DNA of 64,000 nt from NCBI GenBank assembly GCA_030522415.1, contig CM060131.1, positions 2,952,501 through 3,016,500 of the forward strand, read 5' to 3'. Below the pieces are notes generated by a model that saw only the letters and a program-made list of their open reading frames with translations, was not told the origin of the DNA and did not search any database. The position numbers were made by a program, and so were the translations under genes. Positions 23,393 to 34,907 of the stretch are shown here, piece after piece (within the stretch, counting starts at the first letter, position 1; every line of letters begins with the position of its first letter). Source of the DNA: Channallabes apus. Its lineage: Eukaryota > Chordata > Actinopteri > Siluriformes > Clariidae.

Positions 23393-24417
23393 TTAACATA
23401 ATGCACTTGGCTGATGTTGCACGTGAATAAGTCATTCACATCCAGCAAAGAAAAGCAAAAAGAACGAGGAAAAATAGGATGTTGTAATAACTGTAAATTT
23501 ATGTTAAATCCTCCTGGTTATCCCTGTGCATGTTCTCCCAAAGTGTTATAATAGGAAACACTTGAATACTGAAGACTGTTAGGTTTTCATTATATGTGGG
23601 AGGAGGTTTAGCAGCTTTCAGTTCTTCATCAACCCGTTAACGAGTTTTCTATATCTATAACTCCACAGCACACACACTACTACACTGTACAGGGTAGTCT
23701 AAAGTGTACAACTTCGTCACCCCATCCCCCCACCTCTAAGAAGGCTTTGTTCTTTGGAGCTCTGAACTTATCTAGAGTTTACAGAACGGTAGCACGGGGA
23801 GGTAACGGTAGGCCCCGGTGTCACGTGACACGAACGTTCGAGAATATTCCAGCGTTCAAGCTATAGGTTAACGCTAATCTAACTTACTGACCGGCTGCTT
23901 CTTTCCCCACCTGTGACTGAAAATCCATTAGTTAATGTATAAACGTTAGCTCAAGTCAAATATATTACAGAATATTTAACACACACAATAGAATAAGGTA
24001 CAAAATAGACAAAAAAAAAAGTCATAAATGTATTAGGAGTACGAGTTCATTAGCGGAAAAGTTGTGAACCCCGATGTCAGCTAATAAACAAACAACCCAA
24101 ACTCATGAAAGCAGTGACAAGACGGCAAAACACTTCAATTCCATAGTAACCCAAGCAAACTAATACTAGTCTACACTAACAACAAAAAATAAACTTCTAC
24201 TTCACAACAGCTTTGTGTAATGTTTTCAAGCCTTGTTTCTAACCAAGCAGGGAGGAAAAAAACGACAAAAGAGGAGACGAAACTTACGAAGCCACAGCAA
24301 ACAGAAGTGCAGGAAGCTCGTTCGTTTGCCAAAACATTTTAGCGAATAACAGCGTCTACCTTTAAACTTTCCGATGTTTTTTTTAAGCTGGACGTTTCCG
24401 TAAGGCCGGAAAATTCG
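23393..24417. other. Gene-free stretch leading to a CpG-rich promoter-like region
   Basis: No repeat family is recognised. CpG density rises from about 23800 (GTCACGTGACACGAACGTTCG at about 23820), consistent with the approach to a promoter. Confidence 0.4.
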
Positions 24418-24480
24418 CTCACCTACTCGTAGACACGTCACTTCCTGTTGGAGTCGCCGCCTAAAATGGCGCAACAGTGA
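24418..24480 (-). promoter_or_regulatory. Candidate promoter / non-coding first exon, probably of pik3c2a
   Basis: On the minus strand CAGGAAGTGACGT (ETS core joined to a CRE half-site) is followed by CTACGAGTAG|GTGAGC, a strong splice donor with the exon end at 24423. Just upstream is GCGCCATTTTAG, a YY1-type motif in reverse. This is the arrangement of a housekeeping TATA-less promoter, and the nearest downstream gene on this strand is pik3c2a. On the plus strand the same block reads AAAATGGCGCAACA|GTGAGT, so a bidirectional promoter is possible, but I see no plus-strand gene that follows. The assignment is inferred. Confidence 0.4.
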
Positions 24481-25162
24481 GTTGGTTTAACGCGCGAGCG
24501 TGTAAAAGGAATCCACAACCGCTTCCACGCGCACATCGAGCTCGAAATATTTCAAATGCGGAAATCAAACCGCGCTGCACCTCAGGCTGTCGGTCTCTCC
24601 CGGCACACTGCACTGCTGCTCCCAGCTCTACAACACACCAGGACCTTTTTTTTTTTTCCCCTGCAGGAGTTTTGGAGCAAAATACAAGCGCTTAAGTAGC
24701 ACAGTCTAGCCGATATGATCACTGAGCATGTGATAGGAACAGTGGTACACCTACCGGTTCATATCATTATCTATTAATCTCGTGGCAGCAATGCTGTATA
24801 AAGTATAAAGCAGGCAGATATGCGCGAGCAACTTTGGATATGTTTCATATCAGCCATCAGAGTCAGGGGGAAAATGTGATCGCAGTGATCTCAGCAATTA
24901 TTGGTGCCAGACAGTCTGGTTTAAATAGTTCTGTTCCTGCTTATTTGGGGATTTTTCTCACTCAACAGGCTCTAAAGTTTACTCGGAATGGTGCAATGAA
25001 GAAAAAACAAGCAGTACACTGCAGTTCTGTAGACAAAACCCCCATGGGAATAAGAGAGGTCTGCAGAGGATGGACGGAGTGGTTCAAGCTGACAGAAAAG
25101 GGTACAAAGACTCAAATAACCACTCTGCCGGGGCACCGTTAGAGATTCTGGGCCCCTTGAAA

Positions 25163-25469
25163 ACCTCGCTCACTCTCACTGTATGGCTGCACCGCTTTAT
25201 CCCATATACAGGGTCACAGGGGGCCTGGAGCCTATCCCAGGAAATTTAGAACACAAGGCAAGGTCCACTCTGGATGGGGTGCCAACCCATTACAGGGTGC
25301 ACACACACGCTCGTTCACAACACTACGGGCATATTGGCAGTTAACCTAATCTGCATGACATTGGGAGGAATCCCACTAAGCATATGGAAAACATGCAAAC
25401 TCCATGCAGAGAGAGGATTTGAACCCAGACCCTGTAGGTGCAAGGCAACATTCCTAACCACTAAGCCAC
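25163..25469 (-). mobile_element. tRNA-derived SINE, inverted
   Basis: On the minus strand it reads from the tRNA-like head (GGTGGCTTAGTGGTTAG, then GGTGCAAGGC...GGTTCAAATCC) through CATGGAGTTTGCATGTTTTC to GGGATAGGCTCCAGGC and GGATAAAGCGG. It is moderately diverged. Confidence 0.8.
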
Positions 25470-25479
25470 CTAATATAAC

Positions 25480-25700
25480 CAACCCTGGTTATACTCTGGT
25501 TTCAACCCATTGTCCAAAGACATGCAGACTAGGCAGATTGGAGTTTCCAAACTGCCCAAATTGTAATGTGTGACTGATGGCATGAGCGCTTTTGCCCTGC
25601 AATGCACTGACAATCTATCTAGGGTGTACCCCATCTAGTGTCCTGGGTCTCCTGGAATAGGCTCCAGAATAAACTACAGGATAAGTAGTATAGGGAATGA
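25480..25700 (+). mobile_element. tRNA-derived SINE, partial
   Basis: It contains the SINE body (GTCCAAAGACATGCAGACTA, GGGTGTACCCC, GGAATAGGCTCCAG). With the preceding minus-strand copy it forms an inverted SINE pair inside the Tc1 remnant. Confidence 0.65.
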
Positions 25701-26089
25701 GGTAGAGATCATGAGATTATAGTTCACTTTCACTGATGAAGGCTTGGTACATAACTGTTAGCGGCAATTTCAGTCCAGAACTATTGAGAGAGAACAGTTA
25801 CAGTAGGTATACTCACAAAAATGCCATAAAGCTAAAGCCATTTCAAACTGGTTTCATCAACCTGACGATAAGTTCAATGTTCTTCAATAGCCTTCCCAGT
25901 TCCACTTCCCTGAAAAAATGGAGTAATTCCATAATGCAATCAATTCAACATGCACCAGAATCTTAAAACAATGTTTCTAACATCTTCTTTAAGTCAGGCA
26001 ATAAAGATTTTAGAGCAAAGTGAGTTGCTGCCCTGTTTTGCTTAAGTGTACAATAAAGTGTTTAGTGAGTGTAGTATATACTGTTCACC

Positions 26090-26790
26090 TCCAGGCCAAA
26101 AACAAAAAAGTCACACTCGAATATTTTTTGGATCACCTTTTGCTTTAATTAGAGCATGCATTCACCGTAGCATTGTTTCAATATGTTTAAGCAATGTCAC
26201 AACATTTATTTCCATGCAGAGGCACCTTAATTTTTTTCCAAGATAATTTATTATTGATACAGACGTAAAAGCTTTCTTTAACACATGCCAAAGATTAAGA
26301 GGTCTGTGTGTGAAATGATCTGTCATGCTCTCTGAACCTCTCTTTCACAATTTGAGCTTGATGAATTACGATATTATCATCTTGGAATATGCCCATGCCA
26401 GCAAGGAAGAAAAAAAACTATTAAGGAAAAAAAAACTGGTCATTTAGTACATTCAGGTAGTCAGCTGACCTAATTTGTTAGGCACATATTATTGCTGAAC
26501 CTAGACCTGACCAACAGAAGCAACTGCAAATTGTAACAGTTCCCCTGAATGCTTGTGCAATAGGCATCACTTCATCTGCCTCTCTCTGGAACAGAGTAAA
26601 TCTGGACTCACCAGATTTGATGATCCCATTTCTGATTAGCCTTAATAATAAGTGGTTTTCTTAAGGCTCCACAGCGGTTTCATCCCAATCCATTGAGTTC
26701 TCTTTCCCTTGTACGTGTGAAAATGCTCTTAATTTCACTATTAGACATAGCCATTAGTTATACTGTTGTTTTTTTATAATTCACATTCAC
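26090..26790 (-). mobile_element. Degenerate Tc1-like transposon fragment
   Basis: The plus strand shows the reverse complement of the family at 19020-20030: CTTTCACAATTTGAGCTTG, CATCTTGGAATATGCCCAT, GGTAGTCAGCTGACCTAAT, CCTAGACCTGACCAAC and GGAACAGAGTAAATCTGGAC. It is too decayed for an ORF. Confidence 0.7.
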
Positions 26791-27189
26791 CCGTCATTTA
26801 AGTAATCTCCGATCAATTTTCTTCCGATCACATTTCTTTCTTGAAGTTGATGGTTCACCACTATCCTTCCAGGTTTTAATAATGACCCAATTTTAGTAGT
26901 TTCAGCAATCTCCTTACAGTAGTTATTTGCTTGATGCAGGACATTTGCCACAACCACAGGATATGTATTCTGCCATGGTTGCTTAAGAAATGAGAAGCTA
27001 CTCACTGTATCAGTTAGGGTTAAATTACCTATTGCCAACTAAACACATTAATCACTCCAGTAATTATACAAAAGAGGGCTCTTACTTATTTGCTTAATTA
27101 AATCCAGATAGTGACTCTTTGCAATATAATTATAGTAGCAAATAAGGTAAAAATTTTATTTGTAAATTATAATATAACCTTTTAAGCAG

Positions 27190-28000
27190 CAATAATGTGG
27201 ATGGTGAATATGGTAGAGCACTCTGTGTATATTCTTTTAGCAGCAGTTCTAGAATGAAACATGCAATAATTGAATAAGGTAGAAGTGTTTTGTGCATGTG
27301 TGTTTGTCGTTATGTCAGTCCAGTCTTTGGATATTGAGAAGTCTGATGGCTTAGGGGAAGAAACAGTTACACAATCTGGCAAGGTCGTCACAAATGCTTT
27401 GGTACCTTTGGCCAAATGGTGAAAAGTTTGTGTGAAGGGTACGCAAGTTCATCCACGATGATGGTGGATTTGCAGATGCAGCGTGTGGTGTAACTGTCTA
27501 TGATGGAGGGAAGAGAGCTATTTTGACCGTCTGAATCTTCAATCTCTGCTGCATACATGACAAGCAGTTATACAGCTGGTCAGGATTTCCTTCTATTCCC
27601 TTTGTAGCATTTGGTGAGGTGTGAGATTGTTTTTTCTCAGCCATTGGAGAAAAAGATGCTGCTGGGCTTTCATTGCTATGAAGCTGGTGTTGATGAACCA
27701 GCTAAAGTTCCTCGGCATGTGAACACCAATTGATCTGGTGCCTTTGGTTATCCCCACAGTTATCACTGATCTGCCATTGATGTTCAGTAGAAACATTGTA
27801 CTGTATGTTCTTCTGAAGTCAACAACCATCTCCTTAGTTTTGTTATGTCCAGAGATATGTTGTTGGCTCTGCTCCAGTCTTTTAGTCAGTTCAGTTTCTC
27901 TCTATACTGTATGCATACTCATATTCTTACTGATGAGACATACAGTATCATGGTTGTGTCATCGTCAGACTCGATGATATGATTTGAGCTGTGCATTACA
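27190..28000 (-). mobile_element. Degraded L2-type LINE, 3' part
   Basis: On the minus strand the piece at 27593-27829 reads MVVDFRRTYS, then GVHMPRNFSW and a QQHLFLQWLRK remnant. These match the post-catalytic region of the L2 RT (compare [20 protein letters not shown] and [10 protein letters not shown] in the LINE at 7533-10995). There are several frameshifts and no 3' tail. Confidence 0.65.
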
Positions 28001-28118
28001 TTTTTGTTAATTTCTTTGCAATTGCACTAATTTAAGGACAGAATTGAAATCGAATGGCATGATTTTTCGCCACAAAACCTTTTCATAATTGCTATATTAT
28101 TGTTAATTCTGTAGGAAA

Positions 28119-29766
28119 TGTATACTGCCTGGCCAAAAAAGTCCTTTGATAGGTTATTATGGCAATGATTCATATTTATCGGCTGGCAATTGTTCTTTTA
28201 ATTGTAACTGATGCAGTGAGAAGATTTTTTTTTAAACAAAACAACCATGTTGGAAGACATATACAGTATGTGGTTGTGGAAAGTATGTTACTATGTTTCC
28301 AAAGAGCCAAATTATGGGCCTGCATTAACCAAAGAAAACAACTGAGATGCTGAAATTACTGGAATTGGGTGAAGAACTGCCCAACACATTTTTAATACTT
28401 AGCAGTATAGTGCTGAACTAATAACTTTGCAAAAGAAATGTGGTTGTAAAACATGATCAATGACCGTGATCAAAGATCACTTAAACGTTTGGTGAAGTTG
28501 GATTACATTTTACATTTAGGTTTTTGGCAGACGCTCTTATCTTGAGTTATAAAAGTTCTTTGTAGTTTCCATCATTGGATAGATCCTTACACTGGGTTAC
28601 TAGGCTATAAGTACTAAATAAGTACTATCAGTCAAACCATGTTGGGAAGTTTTTTGTTGGAGGGGAGGGAGGGATTAGCCCAAGTACTAAAGAAACAGAT
28701 ATGTCTTAAATCGTCATTTAAAAATTGCCAGAGACTCAGTTGTACGTACATCTAAAGGAAGTTCGTTCCACCACTTAGGTGCCAGAGCAGAAAAAAGTCA
28801 CATCTTTCTCTATCCTGAGAGATGATGAGACCAGCTGAGCAGTGCTGGAGGATAGGAGGGAGCGTGGTGCAGTGCGTGGGTGCTGAGCTGTTTTTGGGTT
28901 TGTAGACAAACATTAGGGTTTTTAATTTGTTGTAGGCAGCTACAGGAAGCCACTGCAGAGAGCGGAGAAGTGTATTGTGGTGTATTGTGAGAGAATTTGG
29001 GAAGGTTGAAAACAAGACGTGCAGCTACGTTGTGGATCAGATACAGAGGACGAATGGTGGACACAGGTAGACCTGCCAGGAGTGAGTTGCAGTAGTCCAG
29101 TCTTGAAATAACAAGAGACTGAACAAGCACCTGAGTAGCCTGTGAAGCAAGAAATGGGTGAATTCTTTTGATGTTATGAAGAAGAAACTGACAGGAGCGA
29201 GTAAGGTTAGCAATGTGTGGAGAAAATGACGGTTGATCTTGAGACTTCAACAGTAGAACTCACAGCTATGTTAAAAGTAAAAGGAACATTTTTCACACAT
29301 TCAGATAGAGTGAGAACTCATGAGAACTGTTAGTGAGACTAATCAGAAAAAGGGAAACGTAAAAAGGGTATGTGGGCTGATAAGTCCATTTTTACCGAAT
29401 GATGTGTGTGTTAGGATAAGAAGGGAAGCAAATGAAGCGATGTACCCAATATGCATAGGTATGTTGAACTCACTGTACAAGCCTCTGGAAGCAGCGTTAT
29501 GATCTGGGGTTGCTTCAATTGGTCAGGTCTACGTTCAGCAACATTATGTCATGTGACAATAAAATGAACTCAGCTGACTTCCTGAATGTAATGAATGACC
29601 AGGCATATTCCAGACACAGATTGTGAAAATGTGATTTTGGGAGCATGAGGAATCATTTTCACACATGAATTGGTCACCACTTTGCGTGCTGTAATCAATA
29701 ATATTGTCATCAATTTTTTTTTTAATCATTGTAGAGTGTGTAACTTTTTCTTGCCCATGTAGTGTA
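28119..29766 (+). mobile_element. Degenerate Tc1-like transposon split by a LINE fragment
   Basis: It begins ACTGCCTGGCCAAAAAAGTC and ends GAGTGTGTAACTTTTTCTTGCCC, which are decayed inverted ends. The transposase region is discontinuous: GATCACTTAAACGTTTGGTG stops at about 28497 and resumes at about 29248 with CAACAGTAGAACTCACAGC. The intervening segment is a LINE piece. Later landmarks are GCGTTATGATCTGGGGTTGC and GGCATATTCCAGACACAG. Confidence 0.75.
28502..29247 (-). mobile_element. L2-like LINE 3' fragment nested in a Tc1 element
   Basis: On the minus strand an ORF reads SFSPHIANLTRSCQFLLHNI, then LVISRLDYCNSLLAGLPVS and LYLIHNVAARLVFNLPK, the conserved C-terminal region of fish L2/CR1-type RTs. 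The 3' end holds the common GGCAGACGCTCTTAT motif (about 28528-28542). It has short frameshifts. Confidence 0.75.
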
Positions 29767-30498
29767 TATACAGTATTAGGTAAATAGATGGCTAGCAACA
29801 CTAATTATAATGTAAACTTTTTTAATTTTGAGGATTTGACTTGTTGGTTCATTTAGGGATTTGGCAGACAAAAGTGCTTTGAACTTTCAGTCAGTTTTTT
29901 CATGGTGTGGGTATGGTCTAACACAAAAAGGGATGTTTCACAGTTTAGTAACAGCTATACAGAAAAAAAAAGAACAATCCCCTTTGTACTTTCAGTGTAT
30001 CTTTGTGACAATCATGCCACAGAAACTTCATTCCACAGTGTCAGATAGCATTATTAGATCACCGAGGTACAGCATTTCTTCATGGACAGCCTGTCCACAT
30101 ATTTGTTATGCTCATGTCATGTTTTAAGTAGTATTGTTTATCTGATAAGTGCATACCAACTTAGAGATCCAGGTTTGTATTCATAAAGCTTATATGAATC
30201 CTCTCAGAGAGCTCCTAACTTAGGTTGAAAATATCTAGCAAGGAGTTTTAGCTTACAGTACAGTGGAACCTCAGATTACGAGCATAATTCGTTCCGGAAG
30301 TGGGCTCGTAAACCAAATAAAATTTTCCCATAAGAAATAATGGAAACTTAAATTATTCGTTCTACAGCCCAAAAAATTAATACATGAAAAAAATTATTAA
30401 TACAAAATATAAAGTAAAAATAAAACAAATTAACCTGCAATTTATTAAAAAAATAAATCCCGACAGGTAAGTGTTTCCGTTCTGTGCACGCAGGCGCT

Positions 30499-30504
<6 letters not shown>

Positions 30505-30539
<35 letters not shown>
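30505..30539. repeat. (GT)n microsatellite
   Basis: An uninterrupted GT run of about 17 units inside the left half of the TA-target element. Confidence 0.9.
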
Positions 30540-30541
<2 letters not shown>

Positions 30542-31104
30542 GCTAGAGTAAGTGCTCTTGCTTTCAGCCCCTCCTGTCCTTCCCTTCTCATCTTACACAG
30601 TAAAACTTTCTCCTTTCATCTGAATTAAACACACGCACATTAACGGAAAGACTGTTGTTCTCTCCTAAATTATTAAAGCTTCTCCATGCTCGTGTAATGA
30701 TGAGATGGACAAACTGGTCGATGCATGCTCATTCTTTTATTTTCTGCATTGTCGGGCTATAGTACAAACTTTCGGAGGGATCCTGCACTTAAATCCAACT
30801 AAAAAAAACTACTGAAGAACAAAACTCAGGCTCTATATCCTAGCTTACATCTTGCATTTGCGTTCACACACACCGGATTGCATTAGCCACAACGCATCTT
30901 CACACACACTGGACTACATTTCCGTAAACAGCAGTCATAAATCAACGTCTCTCTCCCGCTACACTGTTTTATCTGAAAATTAGCAATAAACATCGCTAAT
31001 GACCAGGGACGGATTACGGACCGGGCCAGCGGGGCCGCTGCCCAGGGGGCTGCCGGTCCTGCTATAGGAACTTTAAAGGGAAATGGGTGCATGGGAGCCT
31101 ACTT

Positions 31105-31708
31105 TTATGGCGCTTTTCCACTGCATAGTACGGCACGACACGGTTCAGTTCTGCTCACTTTTGGGGGGTTTTCCACTGGGAACAGTACCTGGTACCTGGT
31201 CCTTTTTTTAGTACCACCTCAGCCAAGGTTCCAAGCGCGCCGAACCGTTACCAAAACGTGACGTGTAAACGCTGCTGGTCACTGATTGGCCGGAGAAAAT
31301 CATCATTACTGCGTCACCGAACTTGGGACACGAGACACAACAGAACCGCTATATTTAGAACAGCCAGAGAAGGATCGCACGCACCTTTTTGTATTAACCA
31401 AAAATTTTCTTTTGGATAGAAAAATTTTCAGTCTCTTTTGAAACAAACTCCTTCGTCTCGCTGTTAAAAACATCCACATGCCGAGAATGAAGAACACCAT
31501 GCCGTCGATATGCTCCATTGTTGTGTGTTTGTTTGTGGCGCGTTTACGATGACGTCACGGCAGTAGCGGCGCCGCAACTAAAACGACACGTGAGTAATCC
31601 CGCCCACTCTAAAGCGGTACTAAACTGCAGTGGAAGCGCAAAACGAGCCAAACTGAGCCAAACCGAAGTGAGTTGAACTGAACCGTGTCGTGCCGTACTA
31701 TGCTATGC
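31105..31708 (-). mobile_element. Non-autonomous DNA transposon (MITE-like), copy 2
   Basis: This is an inverted copy of the element at 2365-2976. The left end TATGGCGCTTTTCCACTGC is well preserved, while the right end has lost its outermost 20 or so bases (…CGTGCCGTACTATGCTATG). The internal ORF (minus, start 31518) keeps the same opening MEHIDGMVFFILGMW as copy 1 and then diverges. The flanks CTACTTTT and CTACTTCT resemble an 8-bp duplication with one mismatch, which would favour a hAT origin; this is tentative. Confidence 0.78.
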
Positions 31709-33288
31709 TACTTCTGGCTACCAGGGGGTCCTATGGAGGATGGGGACTTTGGTTATGAGGGCCCTACTAGGAGGCCCTAGGGAGGAGGGTGTAGTGTACC
31801 TTTAGAGGCCATCTGATTACAAGGGCCCCTACCATGGGGCCCCTGGCTTCTGGGGGGAGGGGAGGGGCCATGGATATGTTTTTCTTGTCATGGCGCAACA
31901 TTTTTTTTGTTTGTTTCAATCTGTATTATAGTATGCTTGCCCTCATAAATGTATATGGCATAAAGTAAAAGAACGAAAAGTAATAAAAGTAGATCTACAA
32001 TCACAAATTTAAACTGATAAAGACTTCCATGAGCCGGCAAGAAGACAAAAGGATCATACAGCTAACGACAACATTAACTGTAGCTACGTAAGGTAGGACA
32101 ATAGGTTTTATTTATCATTTGCCTGCCGTGTCTCTCGTTGGCAAGAAATTCACAGCCGTATTATTTTGACCGCATCATATTTCTTGTTGGGTCTATTTGT
32201 TGCACCAAGCTAACGCCCGGCCACCTCTCAACTATGAGCGCACTTCTCCACAACATTCTGACAACCCACGTGTAAACCTGCTGTTTATCTAAGTTATTGG
32301 TTTATTAAATATGACACGGGTGGGTAGTATTTGTGATTTCGCTTACTTTACCATTTCATTCTGTTGGTGTCCTTGAATTTATTTGTTCCTGGCCCTGCAC
32401 ATGATATGACTGCCCCCTAGCTACGAGGATGTAATTGTCTTCTTTGGGAAAGCTGCAAAGCAACAATTGCAGATTATAACAGGTACATGGCATTTTGGTT
32501 CACTTTTATAGACATTTCCATTTCTATTTCGAACTAGCACATTCTGGATAATTCAAACAAATAATGTTTGTTATGGTATGATCTGGTTGTGCTACGTTGC
32601 TACCTGTCTCTATAAACAGGCATTAGGCTGTACTGATTATAATTTGAGGTCCAACTTACTGTATTAACTTAAGCCACCTTCTTTTCACTTTTTCCGAGGT
32701 AAAAAGCGGCAAAAGATAGTTTTGTCAACATCATTCTGCTTTTACAACACTGTACACGTACGCCCAGAGGTGTCAAGTAATGAAGTACAAATACTTCGTT
32801 ACCTTACTTAAGTAGAAATTTTGGGTATCTATACTTTACTGGAGTAATTATTTTTCAGCCGACTTTTTACTTCTACTCCTTACATTTTCACGCAATTATC
32901 TGTATTTTCTACTTTTTACATTTTTAAAAATAGCCTTGTTACTCCTATTTTATTTAAGCATTAAAAAATAAAAAATAAAAAATCGCGCCATCCGGATGGA
33001 ACGAATTTGATTGTGGTTGGATGAGAAGTATAAACATACCATTCTGACACCCTATTGGTTGGTATGCGATCCATCGCACCTGCACATGACGTTACGTCAC
33101 ACACTCCAGCAAGGAGGACGTTTGAATTAAATAGCATTTTCGGTTGATAAGGTTGTGATAAGTAGACGAAGCTGTCCGTGATAGAGACTCAAGATTCGAG
33201 CGAAATGTCACAACCAAGCACCAGCGAGGAAGGTAACAGCACCAGGAAGGTAACAGGAATGATATATATATATATATATATATATATA

Positions 33289-34907
33289 CAGTGGTGTGAA
33301 AAACTATTTGCCCCCTTCCTGATTTCTTATTCTTTTGCATGTTTGTCACACTTAAATGTTTCTGATCATCAAAAACCGTTAACTATTAGTCAAAGATAAC
33401 ATAATTGAACACAAAATGCAGTTTTTAAATGAAGGTTTACGTTATTAAGGGAGAAAAAAAATTCCAAATCTACATGGCCCTGTGTGAAAAAGTGATTGCC
33501 CCCCTTGTTAAAAAAATAACTGGGGTTTATCACACCTGAGTTCAATTTCTGTAGTCACCCCCAGGCCTGATTACTGCCACACATGTTTCAATCAAGAAAT
33601 CACTTAAATAGGAGCTACCTGACACAGAGAAGTAGACCAAAAGCACCTCAAAAGCTAGACATCATGCCAAGATCCAAAGAAATTCAGGAACAAATGAGAA
33701 CAAAAGTAATTGAGATCTATCAGTCTGGTAAAGGTTATAAAGCCATTTCTAAAGCTTTGGGACTCCAGCGAACCACAGTGAGAGCCATTATCCACAAATG
33801 GCAAAAACATGGAACAGTGGTGAACCTTCCCAGGAGTGGCCGGCCGACCAAAATTACCCCAAGAGCGCAGAGACGACTCATCCGAGAGGCCACAAAAGAC
33901 CCCAGGACAACATCTAAAGAACTGCAGGCCTCACTTGCCTCAATTAAGGTCAGTGTTCACGACTCCACCATAAGAAAGAGACTGGGCAAAAACGGCCTGC
34001 ATGGCAGATTTCCAAGGCGCAAACCACTTTTTATGCAAAAAGAACATTAAGGCTCGTCTCAATTTTGCTAAAAAACATCTCAATGATTGCCAAGACTTTT
34101 GGGAAAATACCTTGTGGACCGACGAGACAAAAGTTGAACTTTTTGGAAGGTGCGTGTCCCGTTACATCTGGCGTAAAAGTAACACAGCATTTCAGAAAAA
34201 GAACATCATACCAACAGTAAAATATGGTGGTGGTAGTGTGATGGTCTGGGGTTGTTTTGCTGCTTCAGGACCTGGAAGGCTTGCTGTGATAGATGGAACC
34301 ATGAATTCTACTGTCTACCAAAAAATCCTGAAGGAGAATGTCCGGCCATCTGTTCGTCAACTCAAGCTGAAGCGATCTTCGGTGCTGCAGCAGGACAATG
34401 ACCCAAAACACACCAGCAAATCCACCTCTGAATGGCTGAAGAAAAACAAAATGGAGACTTTGGAGTGGCCTAGTCAAAGTCCTGACCTGAATCCTATTGA
34501 GATGTTGTGGCATGACCTTAAAAAGGCGGTTCATGCTAGAAAACCCTCAAATAAAGCTGAATTACAACAATTCTGCAAAGATGAGTGGGCCAAAATTCCT
34601 CCAGAGTGCTGTAAAAGACTCGTTGCAAGTTATCGCAAACGCTTGATTGCAGTTATTGCTGCTAAGGGTGGCCCAACCAGTTATTAGGTTCAGGGGGCAA
34701 TTACTTTTTCATACAGGGCCATGTAGGTTTGGATTTTTTTTCTCCCTAAATAATAAAACCCCTCATTTAAAAACTGCATTTTTTTGTTCAATTATGTTAT
34801 CTTTGACTAATAGTTAACGGTTTTTGATGAGCAGAAACATTTAATTGTGACAAACATGCAAAAGAATAAGAAATCAGGAAGGGGGCAAATAGTTTTTCAC
34901 ACCACTG
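33289..34907 (+). mobile_element. Nearly intact Tc1-like transposon (1.62 kb)
   Basis: Both ends are present: left CAGTGGTGTGAAAAACTATT at 33289 after TA, right the exact complement ending at 34907 before TA. Long TIR regions are shared by both ends (TTGCCCCCTTCCTGATTTCT; TTAACTATTAGTCAAAGATA). It sits at a TATATA tract inside hAT element B. The transposase is complete but for one frameshift. It is the innermost, hence youngest, insertion of the nest. Confidence 0.96.
33664..34687 (+). pseudogene. Tc1 transposase with a single frameshift
   Basis: This cut-and-paste transposase binds the TIRs through a bipartite paired-like HTH and integrates at TA. ATG at 33664 opens MPRSKEIQEQMRTKVIEIYQ. 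The first HTH runs through SKALGLQRTTVRAIIHKW, followed by the GRP-type linker (PRSGRPTKITPR). The second HTH is in the following region. Catalytic motifs are TDETKVELFG (first Asp), QDNDPKHTSK (second Asp) and SPDLNPIEMLWHDLKK (Glu), giving DD34E spacing by inspection. It ends GGPTSY, usual for the family. The only break I see is near 34028-34032, where an extra T in a T5 run shifts the frame after RRKPLF; the other frame then continues CKKNIKARLNFAKKH to the stop at 34685-34687. Length is about 340 codons, as expected. Confidence 0.95.

Larger units (their letters stand above)
24850..26035 (+). mobile_element. Tc1-like transposon remnant interrupted by two SINEs
   Basis: The left part (to about 25140) has CAGTACACTGCAGTTCTGTA and TGGTTCAAGCTGACAGAAAA. 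The right part (from about 25735) has CAAACTGGTTTCATCAACCT, GTTCAATGTTCTTCAATAGC and a decayed end near CAACATGCACCAG. Both belong to the same fish Tc1 transposase in the same orientation. The SINE pair at 25163-25700 separates them. Confidence 0.65.

Noticed and set aside
24477..24695. Small plus-strand ORF over the CpG-rich region
   Set aside because: Opens at GTG, has no recognisable domain and lies over a promoter-like sequence; probably chance in GC-rich DNA.
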